Positions 8,165 to 15,721 of a DNA stretch of 29,358 nt are shown here, piece by piece. Position 1 is the first letter of the stretch, and the number at the start of each line of letters is the position of its first letter. Both the position numbers and the translations under genes were made by a program. Under the pieces are notes generated by a model. It did not search any database. It saw only the letters and a list, made by a program, of their open reading frames with translations, and was not told the origin of the DNA. This stretch comes from Lacustribacter sp964460315. GTDB taxonomy: Bacteria > Pseudomonadota > Gammaproteobacteria > Burkholderiales > Burkholderiaceae_A. The DNA is taken from NCBI GenBank assembly GCA_964460315.1, contig CAYWPQ010000019.1, forward strand, positions 1-29,358, given 5' to 3'.

Positions 8165-8170
8165 TATAAT
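8165..8170 (+). promoter_or_regulatory. Consensus -10 box directly before tlpA-like start
   Basis: A perfect TATAAT ends 7 nt before the ATG at 8178. A transcript from this box would begin at or within 1-2 nt of that ATG and so be leaderless. No recognisable -35 hexamer lies 16-18 bp upstream (that DNA is the copA N-terminus). Confidence 0.4.
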
Positions 8171-8177
8171 GCCACTT

Positions 8178-8720
8178 ATGAATTCAAAACCATCCAATTC
8201 GAATACCTCGTCCTCGTCGGGGGCTGCTGCCAAGCGCAGGCCTTTGCTCGTGGTGCTTGTGGCAGTCGCAGTGATGGCAGCCGCCACAGCCTTTCTTCTT
8301 CGCGCTCAGCCCGCACCTGCGGTCACCGGCGTGACCATTAGCGGACAGGCGGTGGGCCCGGCCCAGCTTTCAGGCAAGCCTTATCTGGTGAATTTCTGGG
8401 CCACCAGCTGTGTTACCTGTGTCAAAGAAATGCCCGATCTCACTGCCATCCATCAGGAGTTTGCGGCCAAGGGGTATCAGACCATTGCGGTGGCCATGAG
8501 CTATGACCGGCCCGATTACATCGAGCGTTTTGTTGCCGAGCGTTCGCTGCCTTTCGCCGTGATTCATGACAAGGACAATGCCTGGGCCAAGGCCTATGGG
8601 GATGTCGCCGTCACGCCAACCACCTTTGTGGTGAACGGCCAAGGGAAAATTATTAAGCGTTATGTGGGCGAACCCAACTTCCCAGAGCTTCGTCGAATCC
8701 TTGCCAAGGAACTTGGCTAA
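8178..8720 (+). CDS. TlpA/ResA-like membrane-anchored thiol-disulfide oxidoreductase
   Basis: A 180-residue thioredoxin-fold protein with a polar Ser/Asn-rich N-terminus, a membrane anchor at about 21-41, and a periplasmic domain with CVTC (Cys78, Cys81) in NFWATSCVTCVKEMP, plus a cis-Pro segment VTPTTFVVN. Such proteins reduce periplasmic disulfides, for example in cytochrome c or copper-site maturation. The ATG at 8178 was chosen over the in-frame ATG at 8169, because a perfect TATAAT occupies 8165-8170 and would not permit a transcript containing 8169. It is divergent from copA with almost no intergenic DNA, which hints at a shared link to copper-exposed cysteines, but that is inference. 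Confidence 0.87.
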   Translation: MNSKPSNSNTSSSSGAAAKRRPLLVVLVAVAVMAAATAFLLRAQPAPAVTGVTISGQAVGPAQLSGKPYLVNFWATSCVTCVKEMPDLTAIHQEFAAKGYQTIAVAMSYDRPDYIERFVAERSLPFAVIHDKDNAWAKAYGDVAVTPTTFVVNGQGKIIKRYVGEPNFPELRRILAKELG

Positions 8721-8753
8721 AAAAGCAGCGTCATCAGGCTCTTGAATCTATCC

Positions 8754-8773
8754 GTTGAATCGGGCGATTCAAC
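8754..8773. terminator. Perfect stem-loop between convergent tlpA-like gene and lipA
   Basis: GTTGAATC at 8754-8761 and GATTCAAC at 8766-8773 form a perfect 8-bp stem with a GGGC tetraloop. It sits between the two stop codons and its last base is the last base of the lipA stop codon. No T-run follows on either strand, so if it ends transcription it is not a canonical intrinsic terminator. Confidence 0.4.
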
Positions 8774-9723
8774 TAGCTGGGATTAAAAATCCCTGCCTGA
8801 TGGGCCTGTTGATCAGCGTGGTAGGAACTTCTCACCATGGCACCCACCGCAGCGTGAGTAAAGCCCATGGCATAGGCCTTTTCTTCGAACATGGCAAAGG
8901 TGTCTGGGTGCACATAGCGACGAACTGGAAGATGGCTGTTTGACGGCGCCAGGTACTGCCCGATGGTGAGCATGTCGATCTCGTGGTCTCGCATGTCTTG
9001 CATGGTCTGAAGAATCTCATCATCGGTTTCGCCCAGACCCACCATTAGACCGCTCTTGGTGGGCACCCCGGGAACCTCTAACTTGAATTGCTTCAAGAGC
9101 AGCAGCGAGTGTTGATAGTCGGAACCTGGACGAGCTTCCTTGTAAAGCCTTGGAACGGTTTCAAGGTTGTGATTCATCACATCCGGCGGGGCCGCCTTTA
9201 ATATGGCCAGCGCCCGATCAAGGCGTCCGCGAAAGTCGGGCACCAAGACTTCGATCTGGGTTGCCGGGGATTGCCGGCGAACCTCTTGAATACAGTCGAC
9301 AAAATGCTGGGCTCCGCCATCACGCAGATCGTCTCGATCGACGCTGGTGATCACCACATACTGAAGCTTTAATGCTGCAATGGTCGTGGCGAGGTTGCGC
9401 GGCTCATTGACATCGAGGGGGTCGGGTCGGCCGTGTCCGACATCGCAAAAAGGGCAGCGCCGCGTGCATTTGTCACCCATGATCATGAAGGTGGCGGTGC
9501 CCTTGCCAAAGCATTCACCGATATTCGGGCAAGAGGCCTCTTCGCAGACGGTGTGAAGCTTGTGTTCACGAAGAATCTGTTTGATTTCCAGGAAGCGTGA
9601 CGATGCCGCTGCCGCTTTGACACGAATCCATTCGGGTTTTTTCAAGGGCTCGGCAGCCACCACCTTGATGGGAATTCGCGAGGTCTTCTCGGCGCCTTTT
9701 TGTTTCTTCAACGGGTCGTACAT
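8773..9723 (-). CDS. lipA: Lipoyl synthase
   Basis: A 316-residue radical SAM enzyme that inserts two sulfurs into protein-bound octanoyl groups to make lipoyl cofactors. The auxiliary cluster ligands are Cys60, Cys65 and Cys71 (CEEASCPNIGEC), and the radical SAM cluster is Cys86-x3-Cys90-x2-Cys93 (CTRRCPFC). The C-terminal RSSY motif is present (VRSSYHA). The ATG at 9723 gives the normal N-terminus; an upstream in-frame extension would run back through lipB. It starts 13 bp after lipB and is the last gene of the eight-gene vanZ-to-lipA run. Confidence 0.97.
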   Translation of the reverse strand: MYDPLKKQKGAEKTSRIPIKVVAAEPLKKPEWIRVKAAAASSRFLEIKQILREHKLHTVCEEASCPNIGECFGKGTATFMIMGDKCTRRCPFCDVGHGRPDPLDVNEPRNLATTIAALKLQYVVITSVDRDDLRDGGAQHFVDCIQEVRRQSPATQIEVLVPDFRGRLDRALAILKAAPPDVMNHNLETVPRLYKEARPGSDYQHSLLLLKQFKLEVPGVPTKSGLMVGLGETDDEILQTMQDMRDHEIDMLTIGQYLAPSNSHLPVRRYVHPDTFAMFEEKAYAMGFTHAAVGAMVRSSYHADQQAHQAGIFNPS

Positions 9724-9736
9724 GGCCGCTGCATCC

Positions 9737-10357
9737 TTAGGAAAAATGAGCCTCGATCTGGTCGGACAGTTGTTCGGCAACGATCGACCATGGCTGACTG
9801 GATCCCATTGTAGCCATGTCAACGGTGACCAAGCCTGGGTAGCCGCAGGGGTTGATTCGCGAAAAAGGCTCGAGATCCATGGCCACGTTCAGTGAAACCC
9901 CGTGATACACGCGGCCACGGCTGACTTTCAAACCGACTGCCGCAATCTTCGCAAGCTCGCCTTGCTTGTATGGCAGATAGACGCCTGGGGCAGAGGGCTT
10001 TCGCGTGGCCGCGGAAAGGCCGAAGTGATTCAAGGTATTGATCAGTGACTGCTCGAGCCTGCAGACGGTGTCTTTCACGTGCACACCAAGCCGTCGGATA
10101 TCAATCAAGGTGTAGACCACCACCTGACCCGGACCGTGATAGGTGACCTGTCCGCCGCGCTCGGTGCGCACCACGGGAAGATCACCCGGATCAAGCAGGT
10201 GCTCGTCACGACCGGCCTGACCCAGTGTGAGCACGGGCGGATGTTCCACCTGCCAGAGTTCGTCAGGGGTGTCTTCAGATCGCCCTTCGGTGAACCCTTT
10301 CATCTTCGCCAGCGTCTCGATGTAAGGGGCCCCTCGAAGTTCCCGGCGAACCATCAT
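9737..10357 (-). CDS. lipB: Octanoyl-[ACP]-protein N-octanoyltransferase
   Basis: A 206-residue enzyme that moves octanoate from acyl carrier protein onto the lipoyl domains of dehydrogenase complexes, supplying LipA. The signature RGGQVTYHGPGQ is at 67-78, the catalytic Cys171 is in RINPCGYPGL and the catalytic Lys137 in AKIAAVGLKV, matching Cys169/Lys135 of E. coli LipB. The first two codons are both ATG (10357 and 10354), so the start may be one residue shorter. It lies 3 bp after the ybeD stop and 13 bp before lipA. Confidence 0.96.
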   Translation of the reverse strand: MMVRRELRGAPYIETLAKMKGFTEGRSEDTPDELWQVEHPPVLTLGQAGRDEHLLDPGDLPVVRTERGGQVTYHGPGQVVVYTLIDIRRLGVHVKDTVCRLEQSLINTLNHFGLSAATRKPSAPGVYLPYKQGELAKIAAVGLKVSRGRVYHGVSLNVAMDLEPFSRINPCGYPGLVTVDMATMGSSQPWSIVAEQLSDQIEAHFS

Positions 10358-10360
10358 GTT

Positions 10361-10630
10361 TTAGAGTGCTACCTTCACCATGGGGTGGCGGGTGAGAGCA
10401 TGGTAGATCGCATCGAGCTGGGCTTTGGATTCAGCACGAACCACCAGGGTCAGACCAAGATAGTTACCTTGTCGACTTGGGCGCATTTCAACCGTGGCGG
10501 GGTCGAAGTCGGGTGCATGCGTTTTCACAAGCGCGCAGATGGTGTCCGCAAAGCCATCGACCCGCTCGCCCATGACCTTGATGGGAAAGCTGCATGGAAA
10601 GCGAAGCAGGGTTTCCTGAGAATCGGCCAT
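10361..10630 (-). CDS. YbeD / DUF493 family protein
   Basis: An 89-residue small alpha/beta protein. The N-terminal LLRFPCSFPIKVMG and the central SRQGNYLGLTLVV are the usual DUF493 (UPF0250, YbeD) signatures. The domain resembles ACT-like regulatory folds, and genes of this family are regularly found between dac/dat and lipB, as here. A role in lipoate metabolism has been assumed from context only; no catalytic residues are known. It starts 6 bp after the dat stop and ends 3 bp before the lipB start. Confidence 0.9.
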   Translation of the reverse strand: MADSQETLLRFPCSFPIKVMGERVDGFADTICALVKTHAPDFDPATVEMRPSRQGNYLGLTLVVRAESKAQLDAIYHALTRHPMVKVAL

Positions 10631-10636
10631 CTGAAT

Positions 10637-11527
10637 TTACTGGCCTTGCTCGCAAGCGGCGATGGCGTCGTCATAGGCCTGGCGAATCAGGCGAAAGACC
10701 GGGCCCACCTTTCCGGCGAGGTCACCCTTGCCCACGGGACGATCGTCGATGCGTACGACAGCGAGAACTTCTCGGGTGGCGGAGGTCAGCATGATTTCAT
10801 CGGCCTCCATGACCTCGGCCTGTCGAATGGGCCGAATCTGCAGGGCAATGCCATGCTTCTGGGCGAGCTCTTCCATGAGCCCATAACGAATGCCCTCAAG
10901 CACCAGGTGATTTTTGAGCGGCGCACAAAGAACACCGTTTTTCACTACCCAGACATTGGCGGCCGAGGCCTCGGTTAGAAAGCCATCGCGGAACATGATG
11001 GCTTCTGCCATGCCTCGATCCACAGCGGTCTGCCGTGCCAAGACGTTACCAAGAAGCGCAATCGATTTGATGTCGCAATGAAGCCAGCGTTCGTCAGGCA
11101 GCGATGTCACGGCAACGCCATGGTCGCGAAGCTTGGCGTCAGGGCGAACGAATGGGCTTGACATGGCGAAGACGGTGGGGGCCACTTCCGGGTTAGGGAA
11201 GGCATGATCTCGCTTGGCGATGCCCCGCGTGACCTGAATGTAGATGAATTGATCCTCGCCTTGATTCTTGGCGATGGTGTCTCGAAAGAGCTGCTCCCAG
11301 CCCTTGTCGTCAAATGGGGAGCGAATTCGGATGGCGGCAAGGCTTCGCGCTAACCGCGCAAGATGCGATGCAAGACGAAAAGGTTGTTGACGATAAACGG
11401 GCACGACCTCATAGATGCCGTCACCAAAAATAAAGCCACGATCAAGCACGGAGATCTTCGCCTCTGAGAGCGACAGCCACTGGCCATTCAGGTAGACGGT
11501 GGGATTGCCAACAACACCTTGAATCAT
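10637..11527 (-). CDS. dat: D-amino acid aminotransferase (class IV PLP enzyme)
   Basis: A 296-residue fold-type IV PLP aminotransferase. The N-terminal VYLNGQWLSLSEAKISVLDRGF, with FGDGIYEV, is typical of the D-alanine aminotransferase group. The PLP lysine is Lys154 in HCDIKSIALLGNVLA and the cofactor-contacting Glu is in LTEASAANVWVV. It likely interconverts D-Ala/D-Glu with keto acids in cell wall precursor supply, which suits its place directly after the PBP5-like gene. Branched-chain aminotransferases share the fold; the surrounding dacC-dat-ybeD-lipB-lipA order favours Dat. Start is ATG; 45 bp separate it from dacC. Confidence 0.88.
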   Translation of the reverse strand: MIQGVVGNPTVYLNGQWLSLSEAKISVLDRGFIFGDGIYEVVPVYRQQPFRLASHLARLARSLAAIRIRSPFDDKGWEQLFRDTIAKNQGEDQFIYIQVTRGIAKRDHAFPNPEVAPTVFAMSSPFVRPDAKLRDHGVAVTSLPDERWLHCDIKSIALLGNVLARQTAVDRGMAEAIMFRDGFLTEASAANVWVVKNGVLCAPLKNHLVLEGIRYGLMEELAQKHGIALQIRPIRQAEVMEADEIMLTSATREVLAVVRIDDRPVGKGDLAGKVGPVFRLIRQAYDDAIAACEQGQ

Positions 11528-11572
11528 GATGGTTCCAATATCAAAAGTTACTCAACAACATCGACCAACGCA

Positions 11573-12802
11573 CTAGCGCGTTGCTTGCGAGGCCTGCCAC
11601 CAAAGCCTTAGTGTATCCACGGCGCGCCCCAAAAGCCCAGCCGACTTCACGGTTTCCGCCGAGGCCACCGGCACCTGATGCACTTCCACGCCGTCCACCC
11701 AGATGCGCAGCTGACCGACCGGCTGACCGGTGGTGACGGGTGCAAGCAGTGCGTTGGGACGCTCTAATTGGGTTCGAATTCGATCGGACTGTCCGCGGGG
11801 AACGGCGAGCAGAACGTCTTTGGGAAAGTGAAGCCGAGCGGAGCCAACGTTCCCTTTGAAGACGGGTACTGTTTCGCTGGCCTCATTGGCACGAAAGAGA
11901 CGAATGACATCAAACTGCTGAAAGCCAAAGTTCAATAGCTTCAGTGCCTCCTGCGATCGCGCATCTTCGCTGCGAGCTCCTGAAACAATGGCGACCAGAC
12001 GTCGCTGCATTCGTTCGCGCGGCCCCAAAGGCTGAGGGCGGTGACCGCTGATCACCGTGCTGTAGCCTTCTTTGTCGTTACGGCCAGTTAACAATCCGTC
12101 GACGGAGCTGTCGAGCCACAAGAGACGATTCTGGTTGACCTGCCGAATTCCGTTGTGGGTGAATTCGCGGCGACCAAATTCCCGAAGATGCTCAGGGAAC
12201 TCGTTGATGAGGCTCAGCGCCAGTTTCGATAGATCGGCGGCGGTCGTCAGATGTTCTGGGTGAGCGGCGCCGGTGGCATTCCTGAACTGGGTGTTCTGCA
12301 TGCCCAGCTTTAAAGCCGTTTTATTCATCGCATCAACGAATTCGGCCTCAGATCCTCCAACGGCTTTGGCCAAGGCGACGGCAGAATCGTTGGCGCCAAT
12401 GGTGACCAGCCCCTGCAAAAGAACGCTGGCAGGCACCGACTGTCCAGGCGTGAGAAACATTCTTGCGCCTTGAGGCACCTCGGCCTCCCCGGGGGCCGAG
12501 ATATTCTGATCCAAACGAATTCGACGCTCGCGAAGCGCGGAGAAGCTAAGGTAGGCGGTCATCAGCTGAGTGAGCGACCCCGGTGCAAAAGGTTTTTCAG
12601 CTTCTTTGGATGCCAGTGTCTGTCCCGTGGTGGCGTCGGCCAAAAGCCAGTGGCTTGCCGCAATCTGGGGCGGTGCTGGCCATGCGGCACGGGCTGAATT
12701 CAAATTCATGCAGCTGAACAACAAAGCGGCCATCACCATCACGCTGGCCCAGCGGGAAGAAGCTTTTCCGTCGGCGGATGAATTGAAAGTGAATGCGTTC
12801 AT
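11573..12802 (-). CDS. dacC: PBP5/DacC-like protein with degraded catalytic motifs (likely pseudo-enzyme)
   Basis: A 409-residue homologue of low-molecular-mass penicillin-binding proteins (D-Ala-D-Ala carboxypeptidases). It has a signal peptide (to about residue 39, NSARA), an S11 peptidase domain (about 45-275) and a C-terminal PBP5_C domain ending in an amphipathic tail (VDTLRLWWQ). It aligns with E. coli DacA through SLT., IRQ.N.N.LLW, and FPKDVLLAVPRG. However, all three motifs are altered: SxxK is S76-L-T-Q79, SxN is G136-A-N138, and KTG is L238-T-G240. The frame is otherwise intact, with no frameshift. It is therefore probably without carboxypeptidase activity, perhaps binding peptidoglycan. 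The start is set by a 4-bp ATGA overlap with the hydrolase stop. Confidence 0.93.
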   Translation of the reverse strand: MNAFTFNSSADGKASSRWASVMVMAALLFSCMNLNSARAAWPAPPQIAASHWLLADATTGQTLASKEAEKPFAPGSLTQLMTAYLSFSALRERRIRLDQNISAPGEAEVPQGARMFLTPGQSVPASVLLQGLVTIGANDSAVALAKAVGGSEAEFVDAMNKTALKLGMQNTQFRNATGAAHPEHLTTAADLSKLALSLINEFPEHLREFGRREFTHNGIRQVNQNRLLWLDSSVDGLLTGRNDKEGYSTVISGHRPQPLGPRERMQRRLVAIVSGARSEDARSQEALKLLNFGFQQFDVIRLFRANEASETVPVFKGNVGSARLHFPKDVLLAVPRGQSDRIRTQLERPNALLAPVTTGQPVGQLRIWVDGVEVHQVPVASAETVKSAGLLGRAVDTLRLWWQASQATR

Positions 12803-13452
12803 GCTGCGCGCACCATCCATTGGATTGCGGATTTCAGCATCGGAAGCTGGCCATGGAAAAAATGTCCTGCTCCGGGAATGACCAAAACGGGCTGCTGCTG
12901 AGGCTTGGCCCACTGGGTCACCACCGACAGGGGAATCACCTCGTCATTTTCGCCGTGAATAAGACGTGCACCGGCTGTGAGGGGTTCGGGCGCCCGACGA
13001 TCGTCAGAAATTCCTAGCCCCACCAACACCACCCTTTCAAGCTCTGGCTGACCTTGAACCACCGAGTGATGAGGCCATTGATGGGCGAGATGGGTGGCCA
13101 TCACACCACCAAAGGAAAAGCCCCCCATCCAGCGGCGGCCGGCAACTTCCGGATGTTGATCAATTAACCATTTCCAGGCGGCCCAGAGGTCGTCGACCTC
13201 TCCGTGTCCGTGGTCATGCGCACCTTCGCTTTTTCCTGTGCCCCGAAAATTAGGACGAAGGCAGACCATTCCTTCGGCAATGAAGGCTCGAGCAATGGTC
13301 TGCGCCACCTTGTTGTCCAGCGTCCCGCCAAAGAGTGGGTGGGGGTGGGCAACGACCGCAAGACCCTTGGGCTCTGCGGGCGGATAATCCATCGCGATTT
13401 CAATGGCTCCAGCGGGGCCAGGAATCTGTAGACGTTGGGTTGAGGGGTTCAA
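12799..13452 (-). CDS. Alpha/beta hydrolase (DUF-type, dienelactone-hydrolase-like)
   Basis: A 217-residue cytosolic serine hydrolase. The early VVAHPHPLFGGT and the RPNFRGTGKSEG segment are typical of a bacterial alpha/beta hydrolase subfamily. The nucleophile elbow is GFSFGG (Ser113). The acid is probably the Asp in GENDEVIP, and the base His is in GAGHFFHG. Substrate is unknown. The start codon is TTG at 13452, overlapping the ferredoxin stop as TTGA, so it relies on translational coupling. The next Met, at residue 21, would cut off conserved N-terminal sequence less plausibly. It overlaps dacC by 4 bp in turn. Confidence 0.85.
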   Translation of the reverse strand: MNPSTQRLQIPGPAGAIEIAMDYPPAEPKGLAVVAHPHPLFGGTLDNKVAQTIARAFIAEGMVCLRPNFRGTGKSEGAHDHGHGEVDDLWAAWKWLIDQHPEVAGRRWMGGFSFGGVMATHLAHQWPHHSVVQGQPELERVVLVGLGISDDRRAPEPLTAGARLIHGENDEVIPLSVVTQWAKPQQQPVLVIPGAGHFFHGQLPMLKSAIQWMVRAA

Positions 13453-13757
13453 ATTTTTAAGCGCTCAACAACTCGGTTGTTGAGCAAATGCTCATCAATA
13501 ATTTCGTCGATATCGGACTGATCGACATAGCGATACCAGACCGCTTCGGGATAGATCACCATCACGGGGCCTTCGTCACAACGATCCATGCAGCCGGCTC
13601 GGTTGATTCGAATCTTTCCCTGGCCATTTTTGCGAAGGTTTTTGATTCGCTGTTTGGCATGCGCCTGTACCTCATTGGCGCCACAACCCGCGCAGCATTC
13701 GGCGCCGTCTTCGCGTTCATTGACGCAAAAGAAAACATGCTTTTCAAAATAGCTCAT
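13449..13757 (-). CDS. Thioredoxin-like [2Fe-2S] ferredoxin
   Basis: A 102-residue protein of the NuoE/Shethna-like thioredoxin-fold [2Fe-2S] ferredoxin family. Start MSYFEKHVFFCVNER is the usual N-terminus. Cysteines are at 11, 21, 22, 25, 56 and 60; Cys11, one of Cys21/22, Cys56 and Cys60 (CMDRC) are the likely cluster ligands. Electron transfer role; the partner is not evident. The ATG at 13757 was chosen over an upstream in-frame ATG at 13805 that lies in the vanZ-like gene. It begins 10 bp after the vanZ-like stop and overlaps the hydrolase by 4 bp. Confidence 0.9.
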   Translation of the reverse strand: MSYFEKHVFFCVNEREDGAECCAGCGANEVQAHAKQRIKNLRKNGQGKIRINRAGCMDRCDEGPVMVIYPEAVWYRYVDQSDIDEIIDEHLLNNRVVERLKI

Positions 13758-13767
13758 GGGCCTCATT

Positions 13768-14934
13768 TTATCCTTCATCGCCGACCCGAAAAGGCCGTAT
13801 CTCACGGTCCAGGCTGCGCATCGCCTTGCGGTTCAAAACCAACAGGAGCCAGGTCAAGGCAGCAAAGGGCCAGATGACGGATGAGATGTTGGCAAGGTCT
13901 TGGAGATTCAGCCATGGACCGCTAAACCAGTCGAGCAAAGCGGGCGACGGATAGCCGCTCTGGGGTTGGGTATTGGCAACCAAAAGCGTGATCAATACGC
14001 CAATGATGGCCACCCAGCGCTGATGGCTTGGCCTCATTCCCGCAAGCCCGTAGGCACTTAAAAGGGAAAGCACAATTCCGGCCTGCACCCCCGCGGTGAA
14101 CCATGCTGCAAGCGCATCTGGGGTCTGAAAAAGAAGAATCCAGACGACACGAACCAATACCGTTGAGAGGATGACGCCGACGATGGCGTAAACCCAGTGC
14201 TGAGGCCCATAGCCCGAGAACCACCGGGGCGCTTCCATCAGCGTGAGATGGCCAAGCAGTGCACAACTCAGCAGGGCCGAGGCAACGCCAATTGATTCCG
14301 CAAGGATTCGTTGGGCAGCAAAACTCTCCATGGCCAGGGCGCTGTCGGCGGCGGAGCCTGACAGCCAGGCCAGAAGGGATCGCCATTCCTCCGAGCGCGA
14401 AAGGAGGTCTCCCATGGCCAGCCACATCGGCTGGGGCGAGGCCTGTGCGACCAGCCAAAGCCCGAGCAACATGACGGCGCCAATCTCGGTGGGTCTGGAC
14501 TCGGTGATATGCAGTCGTTTTTTGTTCAGCGCATAGGCGCTGGCAAGAAATGCACCGATGCTGCAGCCGATGCTGTTGGCGGCAAGATCAAGGATCGAGG
14601 ATCGGCGGCTTGGCAAATAAGTCTGAATGGATTCCATGGCTGTGGAGAGCACCACGCCAGCAAAAACCGCAAGAAGGAATCCCCAGGCTGGCCCCCATGG
14701 GTTTCGTCCAAGCCTTTGACTCAAGGCTCGACTGACCAAAAGCCCCAGCGGAATGTAGGCCAGGATATTGACCATGAGATCAAGAAGTGTCCAATAACGT
14801 GGCCAGGGTTTGCTTAAGAATGCCCAAGGGAGTTCGGGAATAAATCGCCACCCAGTGAAGGGCGACAGAGAGATCACCATAATTCCTGTGGCATAGAGAG
14901 CAGCAGCAAGAAAAAGAGAATTGGCCCGATTCAT
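13768..14934 (-). CDS. VanZ-like family polytopic membrane protein
   Basis: A 388-residue protein with about ten predicted membrane segments. The N-terminal half has VanZ-like features: LSPFTGW after the first helix, LDLMVNILAYIPLGLL, and ESIQTYLPSRRSSILDLAANSIG, in which Glu, Arg-Ser and Asp-Leu-x-x-N are the conserved core. The C-terminal half adds four or five further helices with no recognised motif. The family is named for the teicoplanin resistance gene, but function in most bacteria is unknown. ATG at 14934 is used because the upstream extension crosses birA on the other strand. First gene of the operon that ends at lipA. Confidence 0.85.
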   Translation of the reverse strand: MNRANSLFLAAALYATGIMVISLSPFTGWRFIPELPWAFLSKPWPRYWTLLDLMVNILAYIPLGLLVSRALSQRLGRNPWGPAWGFLLAVFAGVVLSTAMESIQTYLPSRRSSILDLAANSIGCSIGAFLASAYALNKKRLHITESRPTEIGAVMLLGLWLVAQASPQPMWLAMGDLLSRSEEWRSLLAWLSGSAADSALAMESFAAQRILAESIGVASALLSCALLGHLTLMEAPRWFSGYGPQHWVYAIVGVILSTVLVRVVWILLFQTPDALAAWFTAGVQAGIVLSLLSAYGLAGMRPSHQRWVAIIGVLITLLVANTQPQSGYPSPALLDWFSGPWLNLQDLANISSVIWPFAALTWLLLVLNRKAMRSLDREIRPFRVGDEG

Positions 14935-14939
14935 GCGGC

Positions 14940-14945
14940 TATGAT
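14940..14945 (+). promoter_or_regulatory. -10-like box directly before birA start
   Basis: TATGAT ends 6 nt before the birA ATG at 14952, so transcription from it would start at about the A of that ATG. No convincing -35 hexamer is present. The spacing echoes the TATAAT before the tlpA-like gene. Confidence 0.3.
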
Positions 14946-14951
14946 GCCAAC

Positions 14952-15704
14952 ATGTTGGCGGCCGAGCGAATTTCTTCGATTGATTCCACCCAGCGCGAGT
15001 GCGTGCGACGTCTTGCTCTCGCGGCTCAGCCCTTTGCGCTGTGGACGACTGAACAAACCCAAGGAATAGCCAGTCATGGCCGCCGGTGGCATGACAGCCC
15101 AGAAGGCTTTGCCCTGTCGGTCGCCTGGCCCGGGGGGCCTGAGGAAACCATTGATCGAACCTGCTGGCCAAGCCGAATCAGTCTTTTGGTGCGGTCGGTA
15201 TTGGCTGCACGGTTTCCTGAGAAGGCCCATGAGTTCGGTCTGAAATGGCCCAATGACCTGATGGGCCAAGGCCGAAAGCTTGGTGGTGTGTTGGTGTCCC
15301 GTCATCGAGTGAGCGCCACCGAATGGTGGGTGGCCGGCATTGGAATGAATCTTGGTTGGCCAGGTTCTGCCCCAGAACTGGATCGCCCCATCATGGACCT
15401 TGCATCGATGGGGTGCAAGATCGAAGCCCCCGAGCTTGCCAAGCTGATTCTCTTCACCTTGAATGAGGCAGTGATTCATCAGCGTGACCCTTGCATTCAT
15501 CAGGCGTCATGGGCGCAAGAGTTTGTCAAGCATGATGTCTTGGCGAACCGGCCAGTGAATATTGTTCACCCTCATTCTGGAAGTCTTTTGCATCAAGGGG
15601 TATACCGCGGCATGAAGGTTGATGGCACGCTCTTGCTTGACACGTCGTCGGGGCTGACGCCGGTTCGAATCGGTGACGCCTCACTCCGACCAACCCAGGC
15701 CTAA
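14952..15704 (+). CDS. birA: Biotin--[acetyl-CoA-carboxylase] ligase
   Basis: A 250-residue monofunctional biotin ligase without the N-terminal DNA-binding domain of E. coli BirA. It makes biotinyl-AMP and transfers biotin to the carrier protein of acetyl-CoA carboxylase. KWPNDL and GRKLGGVLVS are clear catalytic signatures, and a C-terminal SH3-like domain follows (GVYRGMKVDGTLLLD). The loop that in E. coli reads GRGRRGRKW is GIASHGRRW at residues 38-46, so the Arg118 equivalent is Ser41. The codons there are clean, with no frameshift. Only 17 bp separate it from the divergent vanZ-like gene. coaX follows 17 bp downstream. Confidence 0.93.
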   Translation: MLAAERISSIDSTQRECVRRLALAAQPFALWTTEQTQGIASHGRRWHDSPEGFALSVAWPGGPEETIDRTCWPSRISLLVRSVLAARFPEKAHEFGLKWPNDLMGQGRKLGGVLVSRHRVSATEWWVAGIGMNLGWPGSAPELDRPIMDLASMGCKIEAPELAKLILFTLNEAVIHQRDPCIHQASWAQEFVKHDVLANRPVNIVHPHSGSLLHQGVYRGMKVDGTLLLDTSSGLTPVRIGDASLRPTQA

Positions 15705-15721
15705 GGAATCACAATAAGATC

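Noticed and set aside
10079..10978. Long plus-strand open frame opposite lipB, ybeD and dat
   Set aside because: It has no recognisable domain, while the minus strand carries three genes with intact catalytic motifs. It is a GC-driven shadow frame.
11573..12802. Sequencing error as the cause of the PBP5 motif changes
   Set aside because: Three separate motifs are changed by in-frame substitutions at sites hundreds of bases apart, with no indel; a single error cannot explain this, though reads were not available.
15063..15089. Frameshift as the cause of the unusual BirA loop
   Set aside because: The frame is continuous and flanking conserved residues on both sides (EQ.QG before, GRRW after) align without a shift.
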